Below the pieces are notes generated by a model. That model saw only the letters and a program-made list of their open reading frames with translations. It was not told the DNA's origin and did no database searches. 64,000 bases of DNA from Blautia parvula (GTDB taxonomy: Bacteria; Bacillota; Clostridia; Lachnospirales; Lachnospiraceae), in the NCBI RefSeq assembly GCF_020215665.1, contig NZ_CP084061.1, positions 1,612,001 through 1,676,000 of the forward strand. The letters run 5' to 3'. How positions within the stretch are numbered: the first letter of the stretch is position 1; each line of letters begins with the position of its first letter. The position numbers and the translations under genes were made by a program. Below, one piece after another: positions 35,834 to 44,962 of this stretch.

Positions 35834-36452
35834 TCTGTTCTTCGCTGCTGCTGAAAGCCAGCAGAATATTTCTCTGTAAAAATTCTTTCGTCTGCTCTCT
35901 CGGAACCTCCTCTGTCTCCAGTCCCTCAAGCAGGTATACAAAATAACTCATAAATCCGGCCATCAATACCATGGTCACAAATGTTTCCGGCATCTTTACA
36001 GGGATGGTCCCTTCCTGCTTTCCCTGTTCCATGAGAATGCGGAGCACATTCTCCACCTGGCACTGGGGGCCGCCGAATTTTGTAAATTCCCTGTACAGAT
36101 TCTCCTTCATTCTGCACTCCTGCCCCTGCAGACGCATAAGCTGTGTGCTGCATCTGCTCTCACTCATCTCTGTCTCGATGAAATCCAGCACTGCCATAAT
36201 CTGTCCCTTCAGGCTTCCGGTCGTTCGGAGTATCTCCATAATTTTCTGAAACATTTTCTCCCCGGACCAGATGATGGCTTTTGCCACCATCTCCTCCTTA
36301 CTGGAAAAGTATTCATACGCCGTGCCTTTTCCGATCCCGGCCCGGTTGGTAATATCAGATACTTTAATGGAGTGAATGTCCGCATCTTCCTCTATCAGGT
36401 CAATGACCGCCTGAAAAAGAGCCAGTTCCTTCTCACTGAGCTTCTCCTTCAT
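35829..36452 (-). CDS. TetR-family repressor of the RND pump
   Basis: A 207-residue regulator. N-terminal HTH: SIKVSDITNRAGIGKGTAYEYFSSKEE (split as SIKVSDITNRAGIG and KGTAYEYFSSKEE). The C-terminal ligand domain is mostly helical and ends near the membrane-like segment VTMVLMAGFMSYFVYLL, common in lipophile-binding TetR proteins. Its start overlaps the RND gene by 20 bases, so pump and repressor are translated from one message. The palindrome GACTGACCGGTCAGTC at the operon promoter is the likely operator. Confidence 0.88.
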   Translation of the reverse strand: MKEKLSEKELALFQAVIDLIEEDADIHSIKVSDITNRAGIGKGTAYEYFSSKEEMVAKAIIWSGEKMFQKIMEILRTTGSLKGQIMAVLDFIETEMSESRCSTQLMRLQGQECRMKENLYREFTKFGGPQCQVENVLRILMEQGKQEGTIPVKMPETFVTMVLMAGFMSYFVYLLEGLETEEVPREQTKEFLQRNILLAFSSSEEQK

Positions 36453-39400
36453 CCACTAATCTCTCCTCATCCTTTTTATAATGACGGCGGTTCAGTATAT
36501 CATAGATACACGGCACCACAAACAGGGTCAGCAGTGTACCGTAGATCAAACCTCCGATCGTGACGATTGCCATGGGCTGCACCATATCCGCACCCATACC
36601 CATGCCCATAGCCATAGTGACAAGGCCGAGGATGGTGGTGAGCGCTGTCATTACAATGGGGCGCAGACGGGCACGGCCGGCTTCCTCGATCGCCGCCCTC
36701 TTTTCCATGCCGTCCTTGCGGAGCTGATTGATGTAATCCACAAGCACGATACCATTGTTTACAATGATGCCCGACAGCATGACAAATCCAACCATTGCCA
36801 CAATGCTGACCGGCTTGTTGCTGACAAGAAGGCCCAGGAAACCGCCTGTAAATGCCAGTGGAATGGTGAACATGATAATGAACGGAGAGAGCAGGGACTG
36901 GAACTGTGCCACCATGATCAGGTACATGAACACAAGCGCCAGCGCCAGCATCTGAAGGAGCTGCCCCATGGCCTCATTGATGCTCTCGTCCTCACCTTTC
37001 ATTTCAACTGTGTACCCCTCCGGTATGGTGTATTTGTCAAGGATCTTCTGTACATCCTGGCTTACAAGCCCGATGTTATAACCGGACGCGATCTCCGCTG
37101 TCACGGACATATAGCGTGACTGTCCGTCCCTGTTGATCGCCTGGGGGCTTACGGAATCCTCAAAGTCGGCGATATCCCCCACTTTTATCTCCTCTGTCTC
37201 CCCTTCCGCATTGGTAGTCTGGATGGTTATGTCCGCAATCTGTTCCCTTGTGAGGGATTCATCCTTCTCGCTTCTGACATATACGTCGTAATCCTTGGTT
37301 GCTGTGGAGATAGTGGTGGCACTTGTGGCCTCAGCAATCTTCTTGTTTATCTCCTGGAACACCTGCGCCACAGTCAGGCCGTGCCGCATGGCTTTTGATT
37401 TATCCACAACCACCTTGTACTGGGCGTCTGTCTCCTCCATGCCGTCACTGACATTCTGGGTGCCCTCCACTTTTTCAATCTTGCCGGCCAGGTCTGTGGC
37501 AATCTCCTGGAGCTGTTCCAGGTCTTTTCCCTTGATCTCTATCTGTATGCCGCTGCCGCCCAGGGCGCTCATATCCATATTGGAAGTGGAAACCACCACC
37601 TCACAGCCCTCTACATCCTTGGTTCTTTTCAGTATTTCTTTCTCAAGCTGTCCGTTGTCCAGCTTCTTATCTTCCTTCAGCACCAGGTACATGGTAACTT
37701 CATTGGTGGAGCTTCCGCCCATAGACATGGCGGAGCCTCCGGCCATGGCTCCGATGGTCTCAATATCATCTATATCGGAAATTTTTTCAATGACCTCATC
37801 TGCTTTCGCCGCAGTCTCCTTCAGCGGCGTTCCCTTATCCGTGGTCACAGTCATGCTTGCCTGTGTGCTCTCCATGGACGGGAAAAATTCTGTACCCTTG
37901 CGCACGGACAGGTACATGCTTCCCAGAAACAAAACCAGGGCTCCCAAAAGCACCCAGGCTTTGTGCGTCAGTGTCTTATGGATCATACGACCGTAAAAGT
38001 TCTGTACCTTATCCAGAAACTTTGACGGCTTTGCCTCCGCCCGCTTTAAAAGTCCGGCGGACATCATGGGCACCAGTGTCAGCGCCACGACAAGGCTGGC
38101 CACCAGGGAATAGAAAATGGTCAGACCCATATCCACAAAGAGCTGACGGGTAATTCCCTCTGTAAATACAATAGGCGCAAATACGCACACCGTTGTCAAA
38201 GTTGAGGAGACGATGGCTCCCGCCACCTGCTTCGCACCCTCCACAGCAGCTTTTCTGGCAGGTATTCCCAGGCTTCGCATGCGGTATATATTCTCTATAA
38301 CAACAATGGAGTTATCCACCAGCATACCGACACCAAGGGCAAGTCCTGAGAGGGAAATAATATTAAGCGTAACTCCTGAGAAATACATGAGCACCAGAGC
38401 TGCCACCACACTGATGGGGATGGAGCAGGCAATGACAAAAGTAGGCTTAATATCCCGCAGGAATAAAAACAGCACCAAGATTGCCAGAATACCGCCGTAC
38501 AGCATATTCTGCAGAACGGAATTAACAACCATATCAATATAAATACCCTGATTCATCAGCGTTGTAAAATGCAGACCGTTGTTTTCCTTTTCCAGTTCAT
38601 CCATACGCTCCAGAATCTTATCTGCCACATCCCCCGTGGAATATCCGGTCTGCTTCTCTATGGAGAGCATCACGCCGGGGTTGCCGTTGATCTTGGCATA
38701 CACGTCTGCGGAGTTATCGGTAACGCTGATATCAGCCACATCAGACAGACGGATGGATGCAAGTCCGTCCAGCTTCAGATCCAGAAGGACCAGATCCCCC
38801 AGACTGTCCACATCCTGCACCTTATCTCCTACTCTGATCAGATACTCCTTGTTGTCCTCCGTCACGTAGCCTGCAGGCATGGCAAAGTTCTCTGCCGTGA
38901 GGATACCCTTAACCATATCAGATGTCAGGATCGTATTTAAGTCCGCTTTGTCCTGCGCCTGTTCCTTCGCCTCATCTAACTGTTCCCTGCCTGAGTCAAG
39001 CTGGGACTGGGCTGCCTCCAACTGGGCCGTTCCCATGGCAATCTTGGAAGAAGCGGAACTGAGCTGAATGGAGGCCATGATCTTCTGGGTCTCAAGCTGG
39101 ATCTGAGCTGCGCTCATCTGGGACTGTCCTGCCTCGATCTGGGCCTTTGCCTCCTGCAGCTTTTGTATCCCTGCGCTTAACTGGGCCTGGCCCTCTGCAA
39201 GCTGGGCTTTTGCCCCTGCGATTTCCTGCAGTCCTTTGTTAGCGGCATCCAGCCCTTTATCCACTACCTCAACAGGGTCAAGCTTGGAAAGCTGCTCATT
39301 CAGAGCGGCAAGCTGCTGCTCCATCTCCGCCTTTTTGTTCTCCATCTCCTCTTTGGCTGCTGTGAGCTGGGCAATAGCCTGCTGCCATTCCTCATCTGTC

Positions 39401-40443
39401 ATACTGTCAGGTTTTTCAGGTGTCAGGGCACTCAGCTGTTCTTCCAGCTCTTCTATCTGCCCCTGAATCGCCGCAATCCCTTCCTCCAGCTTCTGGCTCC
39501 CCTCCTGGGCCTCCAGGAGTTTATTCTTTGCCTCTGTCAGCTTTTCCACAGTCAGGTTCAGGCCTTCCTCTGTGGCCTGCAGCAGCTTGGACTGACTGTC
39601 AAGCTCTGTCTGTTTGCTCTCCAGGTTCTGAAGCTGCATATCCACCTCAGCCGCACTTTTCGTCAGTTCACTCTGGGCCTGGGAGAGCTGTCCGCTTCCC
39701 TCCCCAATCTGGGAGGCCGCTTCATTCTGGCCGTTTTCCAGTTCACTCTGACCGCTTTCCAGCTCACTTTTTCCGGAATCCAGCTCTGCCTGGGCATCAT
39801 TGAGCTTCTGCTCCTCCTCGGCGAACTTGCCGTTTATGGCATCCTGAACCTTACGGTTCATGGCATCCAGCTTCTCCTGATTGATCCGCACCTCAACACT
39901 CTCGGTGACGCCGCCGCTTTGGGAAACCCTGGCAACCCCATCTATGCTCTCGATATTGGGCTGTACATTATCTTCTATGTAATCGGTAAGCTCCGCAGCC
40001 GTAAGGCCATCCACATCCACGGCTGCCACCAGGACCGGAAGCATATCCGGGTTCAGCTTCATAATAATAGGATTGCTCACCGAGTCATCCCAGTACCCTT
40101 TGATCTGATCCAGATTCTCCCGCATCTCCAGTGACACGGAATCCATATTGGTGGTCTCCTCAAACTCCAGGATCACCATGGATACATTTTCCCTGGAAAC
40201 AGAGCTTACATTCTTGATATTGCTGACTGTTGCCATACTCTGTTCAATAGGCTTTGTAACAGTCTCCTCCACCGATTCGGGGCTGGCTCCCACATAGGTG
40301 GTCATTACAATTGCATAGGGCAGATTCATGCTGGGCAGCAGATCCGTGTTCATCTTCGTCACAGACACCACGCCCAAAAGAATCACCAGCACCACCGCCA
40401 CAATGACGGTATAGGGCTTTTTCACACTAAAACGCGATAACAT
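36433..40443 (-). CDS. RND-family efflux protein with ~300-residue coiled-coil insertion
   Basis: A 1336-residue RND (HAE1/SwrC-like) exporter from the ATG at 40441-40443, which has AGGAGG; a longer frame to 40569 would start upstream of the promoter. It has the normal layout of 12 helices and two large external loops: N-terminal VKKPYTVIVAVVLVILLG, GMLVDNSIVVIENIYRM with the helix-4 Asp, and a similar C-terminal half ending in FVVPCIYDILNRRH. Residues about 203-503, where the docking subdomain starts in AcrB, hold an Ala/Gln/Glu/Lys-rich coiled coil with repeated AQ-x-x-L-x-x-G units. No adaptor protein or outer-membrane channel gene is nearby. Exports lipophilic compounds (inference). Confidence 0.88.
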   Translation of the reverse strand: MLSRFSVKKPYTVIVAVVLVILLGVVSVTKMNTDLLPSMNLPYAIVMTTYVGASPESVEETVTKPIEQSMATVSNIKNVSSVSRENVSMVILEFEETTNMDSVSLEMRENLDQIKGYWDDSVSNPIIMKLNPDMLPVLVAAVDVDGLTAAELTDYIEDNVQPNIESIDGVARVSQSGGVTESVEVRINQEKLDAMNRKVQDAINGKFAEEEQKLNDAQAELDSGKSELESGQSELENGQNEAASQIGEGSGQLSQAQSELTKSAAEVDMQLQNLESKQTELDSQSKLLQATEEGLNLTVEKLTEAKNKLLEAQEGSQKLEEGIAAIQGQIEELEEQLSALTPEKPDSMTDEEWQQAIAQLTAAKEEMENKKAEMEQQLAALNEQLSKLDPVEVVDKGLDAANKGLQEIAGAKAQLAEGQAQLSAGIQKLQEAKAQIEAGQSQMSAAQIQLETQKIMASIQLSSASSKIAMGTAQLEAAQSQLDSGREQLDEAKEQAQDKADLNTILTSDMVKGILTAENFAMPAGYVTEDNKEYLIRVGDKVQDVDSLGDLVLLDLKLDGLASIRLSDVADISVTDNSADVYAKINGNPGVMLSIEKQTGYSTGDVADKILERMDELEKENNGLHFTTLMNQGIYIDMVVNSVLQNMLYGGILAILVLFLFLRDIKPTFVIACSIPISVVAALVLMYFSGVTLNIISLSGLALGVGMLVDNSIVVIENIYRMRSLGIPARKAAVEGAKQVAGAIVSSTLTTVCVFAPIVFTEGITRQLFVDMGLTIFYSLVASLVVALTLVPMMSAGLLKRAEAKPSKFLDKVQNFYGRMIHKTLTHKAWVLLGALVLFLGSMYLSVRKGTEFFPSMESTQASMTVTTDKGTPLKETAAKADEVIEKISDIDDIETIGAMAGGSAMSMGGSSTNEVTMYLVLKEDKKLDNGQLEKEILKRTKDVEGCEVVVSTSNMDMSALGGSGIQIEIKGKDLEQLQEIATDLAGKIEKVEGTQNVSDGMEETDAQYKVVVDKSKAMRHGLTVAQVFQEINKKIAEATSATTISTATKDYDVYVRSEKDESLTREQIADITIQTTNAEGETEEIKVGDIADFEDSVSPQAINRDGQSRYMSVTAEIASGYNIGLVSQDVQKILDKYTIPEGYTVEMKGEDESINEAMGQLLQMLALALVFMYLIMVAQFQSLLSPFIIMFTIPLAFTGGFLGLLVSNKPVSIVAMVGFVMLSGIIVNNGIVLVDYINQLRKDGMEKRAAIEEAGRARLRPIVMTALTTILGLVTMAMGMGMGADMVQPMAIVTIGGLIYGTLLTLFVVPCIYDILNRRHYKKDEERLVDEGEAQ

Positions 40444-40480
40444 TTGAAGTCCTCCTGTATTTTTGATCGGCCGACCGACC

Positions 40481-40496
40481 GACTGACCGGTCAGTC
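40481..40496. promoter_or_regulatory. TetR operator palindrome at the RND promoter
   Basis: GACTGACCGGTCAGTC is a perfect 16-bp palindrome just downstream of the -10 box. A GACC repeat (GGCCGACCGACC) lies beside it. Confidence 0.78.
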
Positions 40497-40506
40497 TAAT
40501 GTAAAA

Positions 40507-40535
40507 ATTATATGTCTTTCCAGTAGGTGTGTCAA
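40507..40535 (-). promoter_or_regulatory. Consensus promoter of the RND-tetR operon
   Basis: TTGACA (40530-40535), 17 bases and TATAAT (40507-40512) on the minus strand: an exact sigma-A consensus, fitting a gene held down by a repressor. Confidence 0.85.
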
Positions 40536-40608
40536 CAAATCTATTTATTAAAGTTGCATAAACTTCCAAATATATTACGGTTCACGGCATGCCCGGCAGC
40601 CTGAATAT

Positions 40609-42060
40609 TCAGACATCTTTCCGGGACAGGCCCACGCAGAGGCCTGCCAGCAGAAAATAAAAAGGTGTGGTCACCGGCTGAAGGATTCCGATGAACCCCT
40701 GAAGAAACATACAGAGAAAGGGAATCAGCCAGGGATATATCTCCTCTCTTCTGTTTTTCCACACCGCGCGGCATACACCGGCAAAACACCCCGCCCAGGC
40801 GGCTGCCCCGAAGATTCCGGTGGTAAGGAGCAGATGCAGGAGATCATTGTGGGCACTGTCGTAAATCTGTCCCGTCTTTTCTACCATCTCCCCGCTGCTT
40901 GTCTGCATCATGAGAAGTTTCAGTGTATCAGGTCCATATCCGAACAGCTTCCGCACAGGCGGCGCCTCCAAAAAAAGCTCCCAGGTCCGTTTCCAGATAT
41001 ATCCCCGATTACTGCCCCAAAAGTCCGTGACCCGAAGAAAACCCGGTCCCCGCAGCACCCCTGCGTTCACCAGCCCGAAAGCAAGTATCCCTATCGCCGC
41101 CACCCCGCCCAGGCAAAGCATATAATAACGGTGCACTCCGGCTGCCGCCTGTTTCCACCAATCCTCTTTCAGGCCCCATCTCACTGCCGCGTACAGACAG
41201 GCAGATAACACCAGTCCCGCTGCCGCTGTCTGCCAGGATGCCAGGTATCCGGGCAGTGCCGTATAGCTGCAGACTGCCTTTTTCCCCAGAAGCCAGGCTG
41301 CAAAGCAGGCCGCAGAAAAGGCAGCCCCTGTCTGTGTGATCCTGTACAGATATATCTTACTTTTGTAAAAGGCTGCGGGCAGGAAAAGGAATCCGGCGAA
41401 AACTCCCAGAAAGCCCCCGTCACTGTTTCCTGCGAACAATCCCAGAAATCCTATAAAACAGACAGCCAGAACCTCCCGCTCCCCGCCCAGGCAGAATCCC
41501 GCCATAGCGGAAACCGCCAGCAGTGCGCAGAACCCGGAAAAAATGTTGCTGTACCCAATGGTGGAAAGATAGGCTCCTGTAAGCCCCTCAGGAACGTGTT
41601 CCAGAAACCCCCAGAAATCCACGCCCGCAAAGTGCAGAATCCCTACCGCTGCGGTCACTGCCCCGATGGTATAGAATATAAGGGAAAAGAAGGATAGGTC
41701 GCAGCAGTTCCTTGATACCAGCAGATAACACAGGCACATACACACATACAGCAGGGCTCCCGCCCATCTCCCTCCGCTTCCCGTAAAGGATGCCATCCCG
41801 TAAGGGGACAGGACCGAGGATACCAGCACCGCTGCCCCCAGAGACAAGAAGCAGATATCCGCCGTCTCCGCCTTCCGGTTTCCTCTTTGCCCCATAAACG
41901 CTGTCACACACCAAAAAACGGCCGCGGCAATGGTAACCGCAATAAAAAAACAGCTTTTTGACTTCTGTATATTATAATAATAATCTGTAAAGAACAGCGG
42001 AAACACGCCCGCCACCAGACAGATGTAAACCTTTCTTCCTTTTTCGCAAAGTTCGCTCAT
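40609..42060 (-). CDS. O-antigen ligase/polymerase-like membrane protein (Wzy_C)
   Basis: A 483-residue protein with about 12 membrane helices. The large extracytoplasmic loop (about residues 335-420) contains SNRGYIWKRTWELFLEAPP, LFGYGPDTL and YDSAHNDLLHLLLTTGI, matching the Wzy_C/WaaL family signature in which the Arg and the HN pair matter for polyprenyl-linked glycan transfer. It may ligate or polymerise a surface glycan. No other glycan-synthesis gene is adjacent, so the substrate is open. The ribosome site GGGAGG precedes the ATG at 42060. No terminator with a T-run was seen after its stop. Confidence 0.78.
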   Translation of the reverse strand: MSELCEKGRKVYICLVAGVFPLFFTDYYYNIQKSKSCFFIAVTIAAAVFWCVTAFMGQRGNRKAETADICFLSLGAAVLVSSVLSPYGMASFTGSGGRWAGALLYVCMCLCYLLVSRNCCDLSFFSLIFYTIGAVTAAVGILHFAGVDFWGFLEHVPEGLTGAYLSTIGYSNIFSGFCALLAVSAMAGFCLGGEREVLAVCFIGFLGLFAGNSDGGFLGVFAGFLFLPAAFYKSKIYLYRITQTGAAFSAACFAAWLLGKKAVCSYTALPGYLASWQTAAAGLVLSACLYAAVRWGLKEDWWKQAAAGVHRYYMLCLGGVAAIGILAFGLVNAGVLRGPGFLRVTDFWGSNRGYIWKRTWELFLEAPPVRKLFGYGPDTLKLLMMQTSSGEMVEKTGQIYDSAHNDLLHLLLTTGIFGAAAWAGCFAGVCRAVWKNRREEIYPWLIPFLCMFLQGFIGILQPVTTPFYFLLAGLCVGLSRKDV

Positions 42061-42145
42061 AGTCTTCCTCCCACAACATTTAGATATATTATATCAAAAA
42101 AAGTGAAAACAAGAAAGATTATTCGTCATTTTAACCATTTCTTCC

Positions 42146-42173
42146 TTTACTTATTTTCATATCATGGTATAAT
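42146..42173 (+). promoter_or_regulatory. Promoter of the sortase gene
   Basis: TTTACT (42146-42151) and TATAAT (42168-42173), 16-base spacer, about 47 bases before the chosen sortase start. Confidence 0.6.
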
Positions 42174-42220
42174 GATATTTATAAGTGCAATACCAACAAA
42201 TATATGGGGGCACAGAAAGC

Positions 42221-43096
42221 ATGAACAGAAACAGCAAATGGTTCCGTATTTTATTTCTGGTGATCGCAGCTATATTTGTGATCAGCACCTGTGCTTTTGT
42301 GAACACAAAGGTTCAGGACGCAAAAGCGCAGAAGGAATATGAACGGCTGCAGGAACTGGCACGAAAGCAGCAGGAGGAAGAGGACAAAAAAGCAGAAGAG
42401 GAAATGAAACGGCAGGAAGAGGAGGAAGCACAGCGGGCTAAAAAAGCTGCGGAGGAGGAAGCCGCAAGGCAGGCAGCTCTTGAAAAAGAAAAGAAAAGGA
42501 AATCCTTCCCCATTGATTTTGAAGGGCTGAGAGAACAGAATGAAGATATCTTTGCCTGGATCACCATTCCCGATACCGTCATAGACTATCCGCTCCTATG
42601 CCATCCGTCAGACGATACCTACTATCTCAACCACGACCCGGCAGGTAATCAGGTACAGCCCGGCGCCATTTTCATTGAGAGCATCAACAGCCTGGACATG
42701 CGTGATTCCAACACCATTCTCTATGGACATAACCAGCGAGATCAGTCCATGTTCGGCTCTCTCCATCAGTATGAAGATCAGGCTTATTTTGATACGCATC
42801 CCACGATTCTTATCTATACAAAAGATTATAAACTGCTTACATATACTGTCTTTAACTGCGGACAGATTGATGACAGCCATATTCTGGGGGAACCCAGCAT
42901 GAACGGGGATACCGCTTTATTCCAGTCCTATCTGGACAATATAAAGAGCGGTACCATGCCAAAACAACATCTGCGAAAAGATGTACAGGTAACTTCTGCG
43001 GATAAGATCATTACCCTGTCTACATGCGAAAACGGAGGACAAAATGACAGGCGTTTTATTGTACAGGCAGTGCTCACTTCCAGCGAGGATTACTGA
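42221..43096 (+). CDS. srtB: Class B sortase
   Basis: A 291-residue transpeptidase that cuts a sorting motif and joins the protein to peptidoglycan. It has one N-terminal membrane helix (about residues 8-27), then an unusual very charged E/K/R/A-rich stretch (about 30-95) likely to be a helical stalk, then the sortase B domain (about 96-291). Active-site residues are His170 (ILYGHN), Cys269 (TLSTCEN) and Arg277/278 (NDRRF). The next gene encodes a likely substrate with SPKTG. The ATG at 42221 follows GGGGG; a longer frame from 42185 is less likely. Confidence 0.92.
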   Translation: MNRNSKWFRILFLVIAAIFVISTCAFVNTKVQDAKAQKEYERLQELARKQQEEEDKKAEEEMKRQEEEEAQRAKKAAEEEAARQAALEKEKKRKSFPIDFEGLREQNEDIFAWITIPDTVIDYPLLCHPSDDTYYLNHDPAGNQVQPGAIFIESINSLDMRDSNTILYGHNQRDQSMFGSLHQYEDQAYFDTHPTILIYTKDYKLLTYTVFNCGQIDDSHILGEPSMNGDTALFQSYLDNIKSGTMPKQHLRKDVQVTSADKIITLSTCENGGQNDRRFIVQAVLTSSEDY

Positions 43097-43171
43097 GACA
43101 CAGCCGTCAGGGGGAATATAAAGCAGCACGGCTTTATATAATATTTCTACTTTGAAAGGAGATTTAAAAAG

Positions 43172-43891
43172 ATGAAGATGAAAAAGTTATTGGCTGTAGT
43201 GACTGCAGCAGTGCTGACCATGGCAACCGCCATGACCGCTTACGCCGCGCCTGTTGCCAGCGGAGGGGATGTATCAAAAGAAGACCCTGATGATGACGGC
43301 CTGACACCGGAGGAAGAAGAGTTCCTCAAAAAGGCTGCAACTGACAAAGTATCTGCTGTGGGGGAAAACGGCACTTCTCTTGTCACCATCGCCCTGGATT
43401 ACAACAAAGTGGATGAAGATGTGGTAAAAGAGTTATCGAAACAGATCGACACAAGCAAAGCTCCCGGAAAGCTGGTCGGCTTATATGAAGTAGGCGTTGC
43501 AACTGCAGCCGGCGAAGAATACAGCGGCAAAGTTACTCTGACCTTTAAAGTTGACGGTGTTAAACCAGGTGATACCGTGACCGTGGTTCATTATCTCACA
43601 GATGCGGACGGAAACCTGACCGGAGAGATTGAATATATTAAGCCGGACAGTGTGGGCAACGGAACCGTGACAGCCACCTTCACAAGCCTTTCTCCAATCG
43701 GTATTGTGGTACAGGTTGCAAAAGCAGAAAAAACTCCGGCCAAAACAACAGCAGCCAAAACAAAGAAGACAACCACTGCTGCCAAAAAATCCCCGAAGAC
43801 AGGAAACGAGGACTACACCATGATCATGCTCCTCTCTGCAGCAGCACTTGGCGTAATGACCGCAGTTTCCAAAAAGGGTAAAAAAGCCTGA
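43172..43891 (+). CDS. Secreted surface protein with SPKTG sorting signal
   Basis: A 239-residue protein. Signal peptide: about residues 1-25 (cleavage after TAYA). A compact beta-rich domain covers about 55-185 (KVTLTFKVDGVKPGDTVTVV). Next comes an Ala/Lys/Thr-rich wall linker (185-206), the sorting motif SPKTG (207-211), a hydrophobic helix (about 215-231) and a positive tail KKGKKA. This is a cell-wall anchoring signal of the (S/P)PxTG kind used by clostridial sortase B. The gene follows srtB by 75 bases, so this is its probable substrate. The domain's function is unknown. Ribosome site AAAGGAGA. Confidence 0.88.
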   Translation: MKMKKLLAVVTAAVLTMATAMTAYAAPVASGGDVSKEDPDDDGLTPEEEEFLKKAATDKVSAVGENGTSLVTIALDYNKVDEDVVKELSKQIDTSKAPGKLVGLYEVGVATAAGEEYSGKVTLTFKVDGVKPGDTVTVVHYLTDADGNLTGEIEYIKPDSVGNGTVTATFTSLSPIGIVVQVAKAEKTPAKTTAAKTKKTTTAAKKSPKTGNEDYTMIMLLSAAALGVMTAVSKKGKKA

Positions 43892-43896
43892 TTGAC

Positions 43897-43976
43897 AAAA
43901 TCCTTCTTATAAAATACAGAGACAGCCCCGGCAGCGAATCCGCCGGGGCTGTCTCTGTATTTATAGGAAGGATTTT
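43897..43976. terminator. Very long bidirectional terminator
   Basis: Arms of about 35 bases (43897-43932 and 43942-43976; core ACAGAGACAGCCCCGGC) are nearly perfect inverted repeats around a 9-base loop. A and T runs flank both ends. It ends the SPKTG gene and the convergent peptide ABC operon, whose stop codon is at 43978. Confidence 0.9.
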
Positions 43977-43977
43977 A

Positions 43978-44961
43978 TTATTTGTCATAGAGATGGCAGG
44001 CGACCATATGTCCGTTTCCATTATCCTTTAATTCCGGGATCACCGTATCGCACCCTTCTGTCTTCTTAAAGCAGCGGGAACAGAAGCGGCAGCCTGCCGG
44101 AGGATTTATGGGTGTGGGAACATCTCCTGTCAGGATGATCCTCTCTTTTTTCTTTGTAATATCCGTGGAGGGGATGGCTGACAGCAGTGCCTGTGTGTAA
44201 GGGTTCAGCGGGTTATCATAGATCTCACGCTTATCTGCCACCTCCATCAGCTTGCCCAGGTACATAACGCCAACCCGGTCGCTGATATGTTTCACCACAT
44301 TCAGTCCGTGGGCGATGAACAGATAGGTAAGGCCGAACTCCTCCTTTAAGTCATCCAGCAGGTTCAGTACCTGTGCCTGAATGGATACGTCCAGCGCGGA
44401 TACCGGCTCATCACAGACGATCAGCTTGGGCTGTACAGCCAGCGCACGGGCAATGCCCACCCTCTGCCTCTGTCCGCCTGAGAACTCATGGGGATAACGG
44501 TTTCTCTGGTGGTTTGCAAGGCCTACACAGTTCATGAGATATGTAACCCTGTCCTCCACCTGGTCATCCGGCATCAGTTTGTTGATGCGGATCGGCTCTC
44601 CGATAATATCCCCCACTGTCATACGGGGATTTAAGGATGCATAGGGGTCCTGGAAAATGAGCTGAATATCCTTACAGTATTTCCGCCTCTCCTTTGTGGA
44701 GAGCTTGGAGATATCCTTTCCGTCGTACAGGATCTCACCGGCAGTTGGTTTGTACAGATCCACCAGCATTTTGCCGATGGTGGATTTGCCGCAGCCGGAC
44801 TCTCCTACCAGGCCCAGGGCCTCGCCTTTATATATTTTAAATGATACATCGTCCACAGCTTTTAAAACAGCGGTGGGTTTTCCGAAGAAATTTGTCTCCA
44901 CATCGAAATACTTTTTCAGGTGTTTTACCTCCAAAAGGACTTCTTTCTTCTCTTCACTCAT
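43978..44961 (-). CDS. dppF: Peptide ABC transporter ATP-binding protein, DppF/OppF type
   Basis: A 327-residue ATPase that powers dipeptide/oligopeptide uptake. Walker A GESGCGKST, signature SGGQRQRVGIARAL, Walker B LIVCDEPVSALD, and the C-terminal oligopeptide-transporter extension with the Cys pattern CRFCSRCFKKTEGC, which can bind an Fe-S cluster or metal in this family. The ATG at 44959-44961 follows the dppD stop by one base and has GGAGG; an in-frame GTG at 44970 is too close to it. It is last of the five-gene operon. Confidence 0.94.
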   Translation of the reverse strand: MSEEKKEVLLEVKHLKKYFDVETNFFGKPTAVLKAVDDVSFKIYKGEALGLVGESGCGKSTIGKMLVDLYKPTAGEILYDGKDISKLSTKERRKYCKDIQLIFQDPYASLNPRMTVGDIIGEPIRINKLMPDDQVEDRVTYLMNCVGLANHQRNRYPHEFSGGQRQRVGIARALAVQPKLIVCDEPVSALDVSIQAQVLNLLDDLKEEFGLTYLFIAHGLNVVKHISDRVGVMYLGKLMEVADKREIYDNPLNPYTQALLSAIPSTDITKKKERIILTGDVPTPINPPAGCRFCSRCFKKTEGCDTVIPELKDNGNGHMVACHLYDK

Positions 44962-44962
44962 C

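Noticed and set aside
42361-42500. CRISPR- or tandem-repeat-like pattern in the sortase gene
   Set aside because: The repetition comes from Glu/Lys/Ala codons of the helical stalk; there are no regular spacers. No CRISPR array was found in the window.
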